A stretch of 64,000 nt of DNA from Amaurobius ferox (lineage: Eukaryota > Arthropoda > Arachnida > Araneae > Amaurobiidae): assembly GCA_951213105.1 (NCBI GenBank), contig OX578135.1, positions 160,137,250 through 160,201,249 of the forward strand, written 5' to 3'. A model generated the notes under the pieces. It did no database searches, was not told where the DNA came from, and was given only the letters and a program-made list of their open reading frames with translations. Each line of letters opens with the position of its first letter. The stretch's first letter is position 1. This document shows, in pieces, positions 1 to 10,233 of this stretch. A program made the translations under genes and the position numbers.

Positions 1-324
1 TTTGTATTTGAACGCCAATAATCATTTATCTGCTATAAGAATAACTTATTTCTCCGCACATAACGCTTGGTGATTTTGGCGACGAATTTGGAGGAATATC
101 GCCAGCTTGGCGACTTTTTAAATGTTACCAAATTAATGAAAATCTCGCCAAATGGATAAAAATGATGCCAAATCAATGAAAATGACGACCAATTGACGAA
201 AATTTAATATCTTGGAAAGAATATAAATATCTACTGTAAGAGTAACATATTTTTTTTACTGTAAAAGTAGTAAATTCATTGCATTATATAAGGAAAGTCA
301 TGTGCTGCCCACATCACATTTTTT
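1..324 (+). mobile_element. HINE-A copy, 5' part cut off by window start
   Basis: This is the 3' third of the most abundant repeat here. It matches 18066-18996 and other copies, including the stretch of repeated TTGGCGA/TCGCCAA words and the end sequence ATATAAGGAAAGTCATGTG followed by CTGCCCACATCA and a T run. The terminal hairpin is ATGTG, loop CTGCC, CACAT. It has no coding capacity; the 74-residue open frame at 302-526 begins inside this end and is not credible. Confidence 0.85.
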
Positions 325-1013
325 GTATCCTATATTGGCCAGACATCAACATTATCTTGATTTAAAATTACGTTGTATCTACATCCCCTTAAATATTAGC
401 CTCACTGTTTTCAATTATACTCCCCATTATTTTGTAGCTCTTACTGTAGAATATTATCTTTTATTGCCTGTTCGCATTACTATTATTTGTTTCACACGAT
501 TGGCAGCAGTGAATCTCTACTTTTAAACTTTGCTATTGGCAAAACTGGTCTCTTCCTTTTGGGCTCCAATGGTTAGCACATTTGCGGATTTTTTATTCCA
601 GGTAATCTTGTTTCTTTTGTTATTTTTCTATCTTAATGTGTGTTGTCCAAGTTATTAGTGTCAATAAATATTATATATCTCTAATATCAGAAACACGTAT
701 TTTGTGTTCATTTTAATTACATACTTGGACCTGACGAAGAGTTTTTTCAAAATGAACTATTCATTTATTTAGGCCTAGCGCTTAACAACGTGTATAGTTT
801 TAATGCTTGGATTTTATTTGTTTTTCAATTAACGATTCCATTCCATTTGCTGACTATCTTTAGCTTGATGACTATCAATTTGTATTTGTTTCTATTTGAT
901 TGATGATTCTCTATTTAATACTTCTTTTTATTATGTAGGCATTTTTTAAAGTTAGGAATTTTGAGTTGTAACTTCTCTCTTTTCTATCATTGGATTTTCA
1001 AACTATTATTATA
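325..1013. other. AT-rich stretch, nothing recognised
   Basis: I see no gene, tRNA or known repeat here. It is the flank of the transposon starting at 1016 and ends with the TA dinucleotide (1014-1015) used as target. Confidence 0.6.
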
Positions 1014-1015
1014 TA

Positions 1016-1297
1016 CAGGGTGCCCACTTATATCCGTGGCACCCCCCTTAACTTCTAAACGGTGACAGCTTAGGCCATAAAGTTGGTGTCTCGGTATAGT
1101 AAAAAAGGCTATGCGCTACTCGATGAGACAACTTACAACGCCATCTATCGGCAAATTTTGGAATTAGCGGTCCTATCTCTTAAACGGTGAGAGATACGTG
1201 AAAAAAAGTCAATTAGAAAGTTGTAGAGCACTCTCGATTTAGTACGAAAAGATACCTTGCGCACATTAATACTCAAAACAGAATGCAAAAAATGAAC
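1016..1297 (+). repeat. 5' terminal inverted repeat of the DD41D transposon
   Basis: About 282 bp, inverted copy of 12323-12601. Shared landmarks include CAGGGTGCC at the outer end, AAACGGTGACAGCTTAGGCC, and ACAGAATGCAAAAAATGAAC at the inner end. The differences are scattered substitutions and small indels, so the two arms have drifted only slightly. Confidence 0.93.
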
Positions 1298-1640
1298 ATT
1301 TTTTTATTGTGATGTGAAGCTAGAAAAGACCACCGTACGGACTAAATACGAGCCTGTGTTGTGGCGCAGGGGAAACGCAAGTGATTCGCATTCATGAGGA
1401 CCATGGTTCTGCCCCATCGGTTGCGTGTTTTACTGAATGTCTCTACAAACCATGAAAACTTTCTGCTGATCTTGCAAAATCGTCTCTCCAAACACACAGC
1501 TCAACTCAACCATGTCTGGAATAAAAATCACATGGATCTCATGTATTATGCAAATGAGGATGGAACGTCATACCTGTTCACCAGAGACTACTACTATAAA
1601 AAGGATGTTTCTGCTGGGTTGTACGTTAAAGCGGAGAATT

Positions 1641-1886
1641 ATGACAAAATTTGGCAGTAACGAGTATTGCGAGATGTTGTTAATTTACTGTGAATATGGG
1701 CGTAAGGCAAAATCAGCTGCAAGGCTGTATCGTGAACGTTTCCCTCAAAGCCCGCACCCTACACCGCAGACCATTTTAAACTTTGTAAAACGTTTAAGGG
1801 AGACGGGCTGCTTGACCAGCCGACCTCGAATTCGTACACTTCGTAATGTAGGACGCAAAGTGCAACCTGAAGATGTGCTAGCATAC
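1641..1886 (+). pseudogene. Transposase, N-terminal 82 codons, interrupted by LTR element
   Basis: The frame starts at ATG 1641 (MTKFGSNEYCEM...) and carries the helix-turn-helix DNA-binding region typical of the N-terminus of Tc1/mariner-superfamily transposases, with the segment TPQTILNFVKRLRETGC as the likely second helical unit. It stays open to codon 82 (ends EDVLAY), where the Gypsy LTR begins. The C-terminal part resumes in the same frame at 11409 once one ATAC duplicate is discounted, so the insertion is a clean interruption and not a rearrangement. An earlier in-frame start exists at 1512, but it lies in what should be untranslated sequence and the homology begins at 1641. The whole protein would be about 356 residues, normal for the superfamily. 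Confidence 0.9.
1883..1886. repeat. 4-bp target site duplication (left copy, ATAC)
   Basis: ATAC at 1883-1886 immediately precedes the 5' LTR and is repeated at 11405-11408 immediately after the 3' LTR. A duplication of 4-6 bp is usual for Ty3/Gypsy integrases. Confidence 0.95.
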
Positions 1887-2685
1887 TGTGATAAGGCTTT
1901 CACACCTCTGTGTTAAAATTGTATATTAAAGTATTGTTTTATTTCTGTGTGATTGAAAGTGTCAATTTCGAAATGTAAATGTCTTTTCTACATGTTTTCA
2001 ATTACATTGACTTTTAAGGGAAGTGAACTCTAAAATCGCAAAAGTGTTTATGTTCCAGAAAAATAGTAATAGTTTTGTATTTTCGCTTCTCAGTCGCTAG
2101 TTGGGAACTTGCAGGTTTTGCGCACGCGCGCGGTTGAAAAAGGATTTTGGAAGCAGTGTGGAAGGTGTCGTGGAAAAATGTAGACGTGTGTGTTTGATTC
2201 GCGTATGATCGCGAATTTTAAGAAAAGGTGGATTAATTTTGAAAGTGGAAGGATGTGATTAAAATATGTAACATAGTTCGACAAGTTGTGCGTAGAGTCG
2301 TTTGGCTCGGTTCAGAGATGAGTCACTCGTGTTTTTAAATGAATCAGCCTGGTAGTAATGGAATAATGAGTCTTGTGAAAAGAGAAAATGGTTCTTTCAC
2401 TGGTCGGCTTGAATCGCTAATAGGGCTAGAGGGAAAGCTCATTTTACAGCGATTTGTATTTGCCTGACTCCTCCTTGTGTCCTAAGGTACGAATCAACCA
2501 ATCTCCGTAACCAACCAAGATGTCGAATTCCGCCAGCATGATGTTGTGTAGTCAAGTTTCCCGACCATTATGGATTTTGTTCTGCGCAAGAATCTCGATG
2601 AGTTTATGCCGAGAGTCCATCCTGATATCCTTTCCCATGGTACAGAATTGTAAATGTTATATTTAAAAGAGACGAGGTAAAGTTT

Positions 2686-2694
2686 TATATATAT
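2686..2694 (+). promoter_or_regulatory. Candidate TATA box in the 5' LTR
   Basis: TATATATAT within TTTTATATATATTTAG. It lies about 300 bp upstream of the AATAAA signal, a plausible place for the U3/R promoter of an LTR. In AT-rich DNA such runs are common, so this rests on position only. The same site is at 11033-11041 in the 3' LTR. Confidence 0.45.
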
Positions 2695-2994
2695 TTAGTC
2701 TTCCACCTAACGAATAGAGTGTTAATTGTCAAATCCTCGTGAGTATCGAGTCATTGATGATGTTATATGAAAATGTCGTATATGTTCAAAGTATACAAAT
2801 GTGATATATAAATGTCAAGTATAATATGAGGAATATTGTGTTTAGTTTATGTATCAGAAAATATGTGTATTCTCTTGGTTCCTCTTCCTCCAGGGGTGTT
2901 CTTAATGGTCACCCTACCGAGTGTAACTCTGAGTTATTGCGAGAAATGCTTGTACTCCACTGTTTTCGATCAACTGCCTTGTTATTTCATGTTT

Positions 2995-3000
2995 AATAAA
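2995..3000 (+). terminator. Polyadenylation signal AATAAA in the LTR
   Basis: AATAAA 57 bp before the LTR end, followed by TGTGTTTG, a GT-rich stretch as expected downstream of a cleavage site. The functional copy for genomic transcripts is the one in the 3' LTR at 11342-11347. Confidence 0.6.
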
Positions 3001-3061
3001 TGTGTTTGATTTCAAAACTTTGTCTTCTCTGTCGAGTATACCAAAACGTTCGCGACAGAAT

Positions 3062-3079
3062 TGGTGCCGTTACTTTTCT
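3062..3079 (+). other. Candidate primer-binding site
   Basis: TGGTGCCGTTACTTTTCT starts four bases after the 5' LTR. Starting with TGG fits pairing to the CCA end of a tRNA primer. I cannot name the tRNA from the sequence. Confidence 0.6.
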
Positions 3080-3396
3080 CGGTGAGTGGGGAAGAGCTGA
3101 GAGAATTAAAATTTTTAAAAATTTTCTTAAGAATTGAAATTTTGAAGGTTAAAAATTACCGTTGTGCTAAAATGAGTGTTTTCTTAAGTAAACAGAGTTC
3201 CATGTTCTGTTTTCGGTATTCTCAAAAACGAGTGTTCTTGGAATTTGATATGTGCCATTTGATAAAAAAAATTGATTTGTTTGCATATTTATGTCATTTG
3301 ATTTGATAAAAACTGGTTTTATTGTAAATACTGTTTAAGAACATTGCAATTGCATATTGTGTTAAACTATACGAGTATATTTGATTGTTATGCAAA

Positions 3397-6300
3397 ATGG
3401 CTCCAATTACTAGAAACAAAAAAGTAAATGTCGGTAAGATGAGTAAAAATTCAAGTAAAAAATTAAATTCCTCCTTGAATTTGTCGCTTGATATTGCTAC
3501 TGAGTCGGATTCTGTTAATTCTAGAGGTAAAGTTAAAAGTGTTAGCCACAAAGCTAAATCTAATGAGGAAAATATATCAGATAAATCGCCGGTATGTCTG
3601 AATTCTTCTTCTGGCACTTTGCCAAATCAAAACAGTGCTTCATCGGTAAATGATAACATGTTAAAATCATTCCATATTTTCACACCTAAGTTCGCACATC
3701 ATATTCCAAAATTCTCGGGAAATTCAGAGCTTTCGTTGTCACAGTTTTTGGAAAAGTTAAATTTAGTAGCCACTCATGCAAACTGGAGTGAGTGTGACAA
3801 ATTAGTTTGTTTGAGATTGAATTTAGAGGGGGAAGCAAATAGATTGATTGAAGAGAATCCAAAGCACAGAAATTGTAAAAATTTGCAGGAAATTATTCAC
3901 ATTTTGAAAGATCATTTTGAAGTGACCGAAAATGTTACTAAAAACATAATTTCACTCGTGAACTTTACACAGAGACCAAATGAGTCGGTTAAACAGTTTT
4001 CGATGAGAATCGAAGCTGCTTCATTTAAGGTTGTTCCGGAAGATGTAGATTCCGAAAGTGAGAATAAAATCAGGCAAACACTTTTGAAAACTTCATTTAT
4101 TAATGGTTTATATCCGGAACTAAAAAGATTGGTGTTGTCACAAAACCCTAGAGATTTTTATTCGGCTAGAAAACTTGCAATTCTTGAGGAATCTATTTTA
4201 AATGAAAATAATGCTATGTACTTGACTAATCCGGTACTTACAAAAAAAGGTGTTCTCACACCAGAAAAATATGTTCTCACACCAGATCAAAGTGAAAGTA
4301 TGTCAGATTTAAAAAGAAAAGTGTTAGAACAGGAAAGGGACATTGAATTTCTTAGGGGTAAAATAGAAAAATTTAAGTTTAATTCAGATAAAGTTAACGA
4401 AAAGCGTTCACCGCGTCCAAAGTGTGACAAATGTGGTAAATTAGGTCACGTTCAAGAACAGTGTTGGAAAAAGGTTTTTCAAAAAAGAGATGTGTACGGT
4501 ATAAAATGTAGGAAAATTTATACCAGTCCTGGAACTAGGTATCACCAGGGTGAAAGACACAGAGGGCAAATGTCTGCAAATGAGTGGAAGTATAAAAAGC
4601 AAGGAACGCAAAATTATAAAAATAAGGAGTCATATAAATCTTTGCAAAATTCCAAAAATCATTCTTCTGGGAATCAGAGTAGATATCCCATGCACAATTA
4701 TAATAATAGAAAAACTTTTGATAGGCAAACATCACATTTTGAGGAAAATAATATTTGTCATAATATTACAAATTCTTTGTCATCTTCTTCTATTATAAAA
4801 GGAAAATTAGTGAGCAGTGAAGTGTCAATATTGATTGATACGGGTAGTTCAATTAATTTAGTGTATGAGGAAGCTTTAAATACTGTACCCATTGCACATA
4901 TGTTGCTAACATACAAACCAACAATTTTGCGTAGCTTTAGTTCACAAGATACTAAAGTTGAATGTTTAGCCACTATTTCACTAAATTTGGGAAAAGAAAG
5001 ATTCCCTACCGAATTTTTTGTGTTAAAATCACCAGCTCCTATTTCATATAATGTAATCCTTGGTAACAAGTTTTTACATAAACATAATGCTATTATAGAT
5101 TATAATCACTTCTGTTTTAAGTTTTCAAACTCTTCCATTCCTTTTGTTGGTTATCAATGTGCGAATAATTTACTTTCGATTTCAAATCATGAACCGGCAA
5201 ATGAGTCGGAAAGTGCAGACTCAAACCTAAGTAGTGTCGCAAAGCGTATTGCTGTGCCTGACTCGCAGATGAGTAGTGGAAAAAATGTTCGTGTGGTAGA
5301 GGACTGTAAACCGAAAGAGTTCCATACGAATGCATGTGCCAAATGCAAAGCAGATCTGGCACCGGTAGTGAATGAGTCTCAGGTCATTCGGGAAGAGTAT
5401 GTGAGCAGAAATTTTTCGGAAAATAATGTAGTGCCACATTTGGGTAGTGAAGAGGTACATATTAACGATTTGGAAAATGGAAGCAAATCTTTTAGAGATT
5501 TGGTAGTAAATGCACAGAATGTTACTTTGCATATGGGGGAAAAGCAAAATCATGTTAGAGGTGGTACTGAAGAAGTGGCACAGCATAAGAACTTAAACAT
5601 TAAAACTGTTAATAACTTATGTAGAGTAAAAGAAACTCTAAATACAAAAATTAAAGAGCCAATTATTGTGAAAAATTCACAAAAATGTATAATTCCTCCT
5701 TTATCTGAATCATTTATTAAAATCAAACTTTCAGAAGGGTTTCCGGAAAATTCCACCTTGCTTCTGGAATCAGAGAAAAATGACCACATCTTCATTGCTA
5801 GAGCTGTATATAGAGCTCCTAAGGATGGAATTATTTGGGTTCGTGTTGCTAACCCAGAGGAAAAACCTTATCATTTGAATAAGGGTAGAAAAGTGGCTCA
5901 TGTTCAGGAAATTCAGGTGTCTGAGGAGGTTGAAGTTAATGTAGTGAGTGAGGGAGAGTTGGACTCCAGTGAACCTTTGGAGCCTTTTGAAAGTTGGGGA
6001 GGAGATTTTGACCTGAGTCATCTCCAAAAAGATCAAAAACATAAATTATCAACTTTGTTGAATAAATATAGACAAGTTTTTGCAAAGAATGTTGCTGAGT
6101 TGTCTGGTTGTAAAACCATATTACATGAGATAAATTTGGAAACATCTGTTCCTGTTTATCAGAAACCATACAAAGTTCCACATCATTTACAAGGGGAACT
6201 CAATAGACAAGTCACAGAATTATTAGAAGCTAAAATAATTAAACCTAGTTTTTCACCTTACAATACGCCAGTACTGTTTGTAAGGAAACCGGATGGTTCT

Positions 6301-9000
6301 TATAAATTATGTTGTGATTTTCGCAAGTTAAACAAACTTACTATTACAGAAAATTTTCCAATTCCTAACATTAGTGAATTGATTGATGGTTTAGCAGGTG
6401 CTACATTTTTCTCCACTTTGGACTTAACTTCAGGATTCTACCAATTGCATTTGAATCCACAGGATTCACACAAAACAGCTTTTTCCACGCCCACCGGTCA
6501 CTACGAATGGTGTAGGACCCCTTTTGGTCTAAAAAACGCACCAGCGTCTTTTCAGAGATTAATGTCTCTTGTACTGGCAGGGTTATCAGGAATATACATA
6601 GATGATGTTATCATCTCATCAAAAACTTTTGAAGAACACATGATGAAATTAGAAGAAGTTTTTATTAAATTATCTCAACATGGTCTTAGGTTAAAGCCAT
6701 CAAAATGCTTCTTTTTCAGAAAGACAATAAAGTACTTAGGTTTCAGAGTGTCTGAGGGAAAAGTTCAGCCAGACCCTCATAACATTGATTTAGTGCAAAA
6801 ATTTAAAGTACCCACCTGTGTCAAGAATATCAGACAATTTTTGGGTTTGACAGGCTTTTATAGGAAGTTTGTACCAGATTATGCAAAGATTACTCTTCCA
6901 CTAACTAATCTTTTAAAATCAAAGCAGAAAAAGTTTGTGTGGAGTCAGGAGGCTCAGGAAGCTTTTGAAATACTTAAGAACAAGCTTATTCAAGAACCAA
7001 TTTTAAAATTACCAAATTTTAATTTGCCCTTTACTTTGCATACAGATGCCTCTAATTACGCTTTGGGATCAGTTCTTTCGCAATTGGATGAAAATGGGTT
7101 ATCTCACCCAGTTTCCTTTGCTAGTCGAAAATTACAAGGTGCTGAAGTGAATTACAGTGTAGTCGAGAAAGAAGCTTTGGCTGTGGTTTGGGCTACCCAG
7201 CAATTTAAGCACTATCTCTTAGGCAAACATTTCAAAATTTACTGTGATCAAGCATCCTTATCGTTCATTTTCAAATTAAGAGATCCTACTTCGCGCATAG
7301 CTCGCTGGATCGTTTCATTGCAGGCTTTTGATTATGAAATCATTCATAAACCGGGGAAACATAATGTTGTAGCTGACTATTTTTCGAGATGTATTGATGA
7401 GTCTTCTTCAAAGAAATCTCAAAACACTCAGAAACAAACTGTTCCTAAAAGTATTGTAGAATCTGTCCCTACGAAAATTTCTGGAAAAGTAGTGGTACAG
7501 AATAATGATAGTAGTGAAAACATAAATGCAATCGTTGAAAATTCTCAAGATCAAGTACAGACTACTGTGGAAGCTTCTCTGGTAACTAGGATAGCTATTG
7601 GTCAATTGAAAGATCCTAGATGTATAAAAATCAAAAATCTTCTGGAAAAAGGTGTAAAACCATACCCACAAAAACTTTCATTTTTCATGAAAAATGGTAT
7701 GTTACATTGCATACACAAAAATCCAAAGCAGAGACAGCAATATAATGAGAGAGTAGTTATTCCTCAAGACTTAGTCTCAGAAATTCTATGGCTTTGCCAT
7801 GATTCTCCTGTTGCTGCACATTGTGGTTTTCAAAGAACTCTGGCAAAAATTTCAGTTAACTATTATTGGCCAGACATGCATGCTCAGACTGAAAATTATG
7901 TGAAGTCGTGCACAACTTGTGTAAAAAACAGAGGTTTTCGTAACAACAAGGCTCCAATACAGAAATTTCCTATTACAACTTATCCTTTTGAACGTGTGGC
8001 TATGGATGTAGTCGGCCCACTACCTATCTCGAATTCTGGGATGAAGTACATTCTTGTCATTACAGATTACTTCACTAGATGGCCAGAGGCTTATCCACTT
8101 GCTACAGTTAAAACTGAGGATATTCTCGCTTGTTTAGAGAGATTTATAAGTATTCATGGAATTCCTGCTCACTTAATTACGGATCAAGGTAGTAACTTCA
8201 TTTCTGAAGCTGCCAACAATCTATACAAGAAATTAGGCATAAAAAAACATAATACTTCAGCGTACCATCCCCAGTCAGACGGGCTAGTCGAAAGACTGAA
8301 CGGTACGTTAGTTAGATCCTTAAAGAATCTGGTCTATTCTGATAAGGGCGATTGGGATCGGATGATTCAATTCGCTTTAATGGCTCATAGAACGTCAGTC
8401 CATGCCTCAACAGGCGAGTCCCCAGCACATCTTGTCTTTGGTCGAGACCCTGTGCTACCTGATGCTCTTTTAACAGGTGTAAAATATCCAGTTTACAAAT
8501 CTACTCATGATTATTCAGATGACTTACAGGTTCGCTTAAAAAAGACCTTTGTAACTGTTAAGAAAAACCTTGAGGAAGCTCAGGAATCACAACAACTTCA
8601 ACAACATAAATCTGCTAAAATGCCTAAGATTAAAGTTGGTGACTTGGTCTATCTTTACACACCTCATATTCGGCCAGGCCAATCAAAAAAACTCAGTTCT
8701 TTAAATCATGGTCCTTTTGAAGTTATCAAGCAAACAACTGAAGTTAACTTTGTCATTCAACACAAAAACAATCCATGTAATCAGCAATTGGTCCACGTTA
8801 ATAGATTAACTCCTTTACCTCCTAGACGTAGTGAATTGATTTCTAGCACATATAATGATAACATTGATAATTCTTCAACTCAAGAAACAAGACAATTTAA
8901 AAGTAGATATTTTCTAAACCATCAAAATAGGGTTAAAACTCAAAATGTTCCTAATTCACACAAGTATGACTTGCGCCCAAGAGGCCAATTTATTCATTAA
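3397..9000 (+). CDS. Gag-Pol polyprotein of Ty3/Gypsy retrotransposon
   Basis: One uninterrupted frame of 1867 codons encodes gag and pol without a frameshift. ATG 3397 is chosen: it is the first in-frame ATG, with A at -3 and G at +4. Domains in order: gag-like region (about residues 95-320); CCHC zinc knuckle at residues 343-356 (CX2CX4HX4C); aspartic protease with DTG at 481-483; a linker to about 880 containing a conserved beta-rich segment; reverse transcriptase with first Asp at 1009 and YIDD at 1067-1070; RNase H with TDAS, Asp 1217; integrase with zinc-binding H1468, H1475, C1505, C1508 and catalytic D1537, D1596, E1632 (exact D-35-E); and a C-terminal GPF module (GPFEV). Together these reverse-transcribe the RNA and insert the cDNA. 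One oddity: the stretch between FQR and YIDD is 12 residues, about 3-4 shorter than I expect for Gypsy RT, so the enzyme may carry a small in-frame deletion. No other defect was seen. Confidence 0.96.
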   Translation: MAPITRNKKVNVGKMSKNSSKKLNSSLNLSLDIATESDSVNSRGKVKSVSHKAKSNEENISDKSPVCLNSSSGTLPNQNSASSVNDNMLKSFHIFTPKFAHHIPKFSGNSELSLSQFLEKLNLVATHANWSECDKLVCLRLNLEGEANRLIEENPKHRNCKNLQEIIHILKDHFEVTENVTKNIISLVNFTQRPNESVKQFSMRIEAASFKVVPEDVDSESENKIRQTLLKTSFINGLYPELKRLVLSQNPRDFYSARKLAILEESILNENNAMYLTNPVLTKKGVLTPEKYVLTPDQSESMSDLKRKVLEQERDIEFLRGKIEKFKFNSDKVNEKRSPRPKCDKCGKLGHVQEQCWKKVFQKRDVYGIKCRKIYTSPGTRYHQGERHRGQMSANEWKYKKQGTQNYKNKESYKSLQNSKNHSSGNQSRYPMHNYNNRKTFDRQTSHFEENNICHNITNSLSSSSIIKGKLVSSEVSILIDTGSSINLVYEEALNTVPIAHMLLTYKPTILRSFSSQDTKVECLATISLNLGKERFPTEFFVLKSPAPISYNVILGNKFLHKHNAIIDYNHFCFKFSNSSIPFVGYQCANNLLSISNHEPANESESADSNLSSVAKRIAVPDSQMSSGKNVRVVEDCKPKEFHTNACAKCKADLAPVVNESQVIREEYVSRNFSENNVVPHLGSEEVHINDLENGSKSFRDLVVNAQNVTLHMGEKQNHVRGGTEEVAQHKNLNIKTVNNLCRVKETLNTKIKEPIIVKNSQKCIIPPLSESFIKIKLSEGFPENSTLLLESEKNDHIFIARAVYRAPKDGIIWVRVANPEEKPYHLNKGRKVAHVQEIQVSEEVEVNVVSEGELDSSEPLEPFESWGGDFDLSHLQKDQKHKLSTLLNKYRQVFAKNVAELSGCKTILHEINLETSVPVYQKPYKVPHHLQGELNRQVTELLEAKIIKPSFSPYNTPVLFVRKPDGSYKLCCDFRKLNKLTITENFPIPNISELIDGLAGATFFSTLDLTSGFYQLHLNPQDSHKTAFSTPTGHYEWCRTPFGLKNAPASFQRLMSLVLAGLSGIYIDDVIISSKTFEEHMMKLEEVFIKLSQHGLRLKPSKCFFFRKTIKYLGFRVSEGKVQPDPHNIDLVQKFKVPTCVKNIRQFLGLTGFYRKFVPDYAKITLPLTNLLKSKQKKFVWSQEAQEAFEILKNKLIQEPILKLPNFNLPFTLHTDASNYALGSVLSQLDENGLSHPVSFASRKLQGAEVNYSVVEKEALAVVWATQQFKHYLLGKHFKIYCDQASLSFIFKLRDPTSRIARWIVSLQAFDYEIIHKPGKHNVVADYFSRCIDESSSKKSQNTQKQTVPKSIVESVPTKISGKVVVQNNDSSENINAIVENSQDQVQTTVEASLVTRIAIGQLKDPRCIKIKNLLEKGVKPYPQKLSFFMKNGMLHCIHKNPKQRQQYNERVVIPQDLVSEILWLCHDSPVAAHCGFQRTLAKISVNYYWPDMHAQTENYVKSCTTCVKNRGFRNNKAPIQKFPITTYPFERVAMDVVGPLPISNSGMKYILVITDYFTRWPEAYPLATVKTEDILACLERFISIHGIPAHLITDQGSNFISEAANNLYKKLGIKKHNTSAYHPQSDGLVERLNGTLVRSLKNLVYSDKGDWDRMIQFALMAHRTSVHASTGESPAHLVFGRDPVLPDALLTGVKYPVYKSTHDYSDDLQVRLKKTFVTVKKNLEEAQESQQLQQHKSAKMPKIKVGDLVYLYTPHIRPGQSKKLSSLNHGPFEVIKQTTEVNFVIQHKNNPCNQQLVHVNRLTPLPPRRSELISSTYNDNIDNSSTQETRQFKSRYFLNHQNRVKTQNVPNSHKYDLRPRGQFIH

Positions 9001-10233
9001 AGTTACTTGTCAATTAAGGCAATATGTCAAGAGAGCAATTGGCTCAAAAGTAAAGTAAAATGTTTAGATTATGAAATTCTCACATTTTCAAAAAAAAAAA
9101 AAAAAAAAAAAAAAGACTGATATTGTTGTGAGATGGACAATTATGTTTCATAATATTCTATTTTCAATTGTTTCACAAAATGTTTTGCAAAACTGTATGC
9201 TATGTTAAAATGGATCCAATATTTCTGAACTTCTGTGTAATTTGCTTTATGTGTCAGTCAGCTGAATGTTCTGTACTGCAAGTTCTGTGCCAGTGCAGCT
9301 TTCTGAATGTGAGTGCCATGTTAATCAGGTTGAAGTAGTGTTTTAAAATTCTAAATACTTAAATAATAATTTTTTTTTTGCTTTACTTTAATGATAAGCA
9401 GTAATGTTTTAAAGTAATTTTAAGATAATTAAGTACTTGATGGATTAGAGTTTTGGTAAGGATTTTTAAGGATAACTGATAATTTTTATCTCTGTTTTAT
9501 TTTATGAATGTGTGAATGATTTTTTTTTAATTTAAAGGTCTAGTAAATTTTAGAAATTTTTTTTTGTCATTTGGTGTTTGTTGACTTATTGGTTGGGGGT
9601 ACCGCCACCTCTAGGTTTGCATCTTTCTAATGGACTTGTTTCTTGCCTGGGTGCCTGATCAACATTCTTGGTTTGAAAATTTGTCTCATTTTCTAAATTA
9701 GTAATTTTTTTTTAAATGTCTTTTAAAGTAATTTGTTGGCAAGGTTGGATAATAGTTAATAAATTGATTTCTGTGAAAAGTAAATTTATAGAATTTTAAT
9801 TGTAAAATTTTTGAAGAAAGAAAACTTTTTGTTTAGTTAAACTTTTTGTGAGTTGAGTAAATTAAATTTTCATGTCTCTGTGGTACTCACCAGAAAATGT
9901 ATTAGTGTTTAGATTTTAAAAGGGGCAATTTCATCATTTGTGTCTTGTTAATTTGGTGTTGTCTTGTAAAGGTCTATGCTTGTATTGAGACTTATTTTTT
10001 TTTTGACTCACGAGTCAAACTTTAGGCCACTCTTGGATTTTGGTTATTATGCTGGTCATGATCTTGTTTGTTTTTGTTTTTTTCTTTGATGTACATGTAC
10101 ATCGCTCAAAATTTACACTAAATTCCTCTCAATGGAACATATGTCATTGGGAACTTAATGCAGGTATTTTCCTAGTATTGTGCGGAAAAATTCCCCGCTT
10201 TGCAGGAAATTTTTCTCCCGGGCCCCGAAGGAG
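9001..10233 (+). other. Untranslated region between pol and 3' LTR
   Basis: 1.23 kb, T-rich, with an A25 tract at 9090-9114 and no frame resembling an envelope or accessory protein. The only longer open frame (10040-10276) runs into the LTR and has no recognisable features. Confidence 0.7.
10227..10233 (+). other. Candidate polypurine tract
   Basis: GAAGGAG abuts the 3' LTR and follows CCCGGGCCCC. It is short for a polypurine primer, but it is in the required position directly upstream of the LTR. Confidence 0.5.

Larger units (their letters stand above)
1887..3057 (+). repeat. 5' long terminal repeat
   Basis: 1171 bp, begins TGTGATAAGG and ends TTCGCGACA. It has the same length as, and by eye is identical to, 10234-11404. 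It contains a TATA-like run at 2686-2694 and AATAAA at 2995-3000, which suggests a long U3 and a short R-U5 near the right end. A 64-residue minus-strand frame present in both LTRs is a by-product. Confidence 0.97.

Noticed and set aside
2090..2284. 64-residue minus-strand frame, repeated at 10437-10631
   Set aside because: It lies in both LTRs, is antisense to the element and only reflects LTR identity.
9001..10233. Envelope gene of an errantivirus-like element
   Set aside because: No long frame, signal peptide or membrane segment is present between pol and the 3' LTR.
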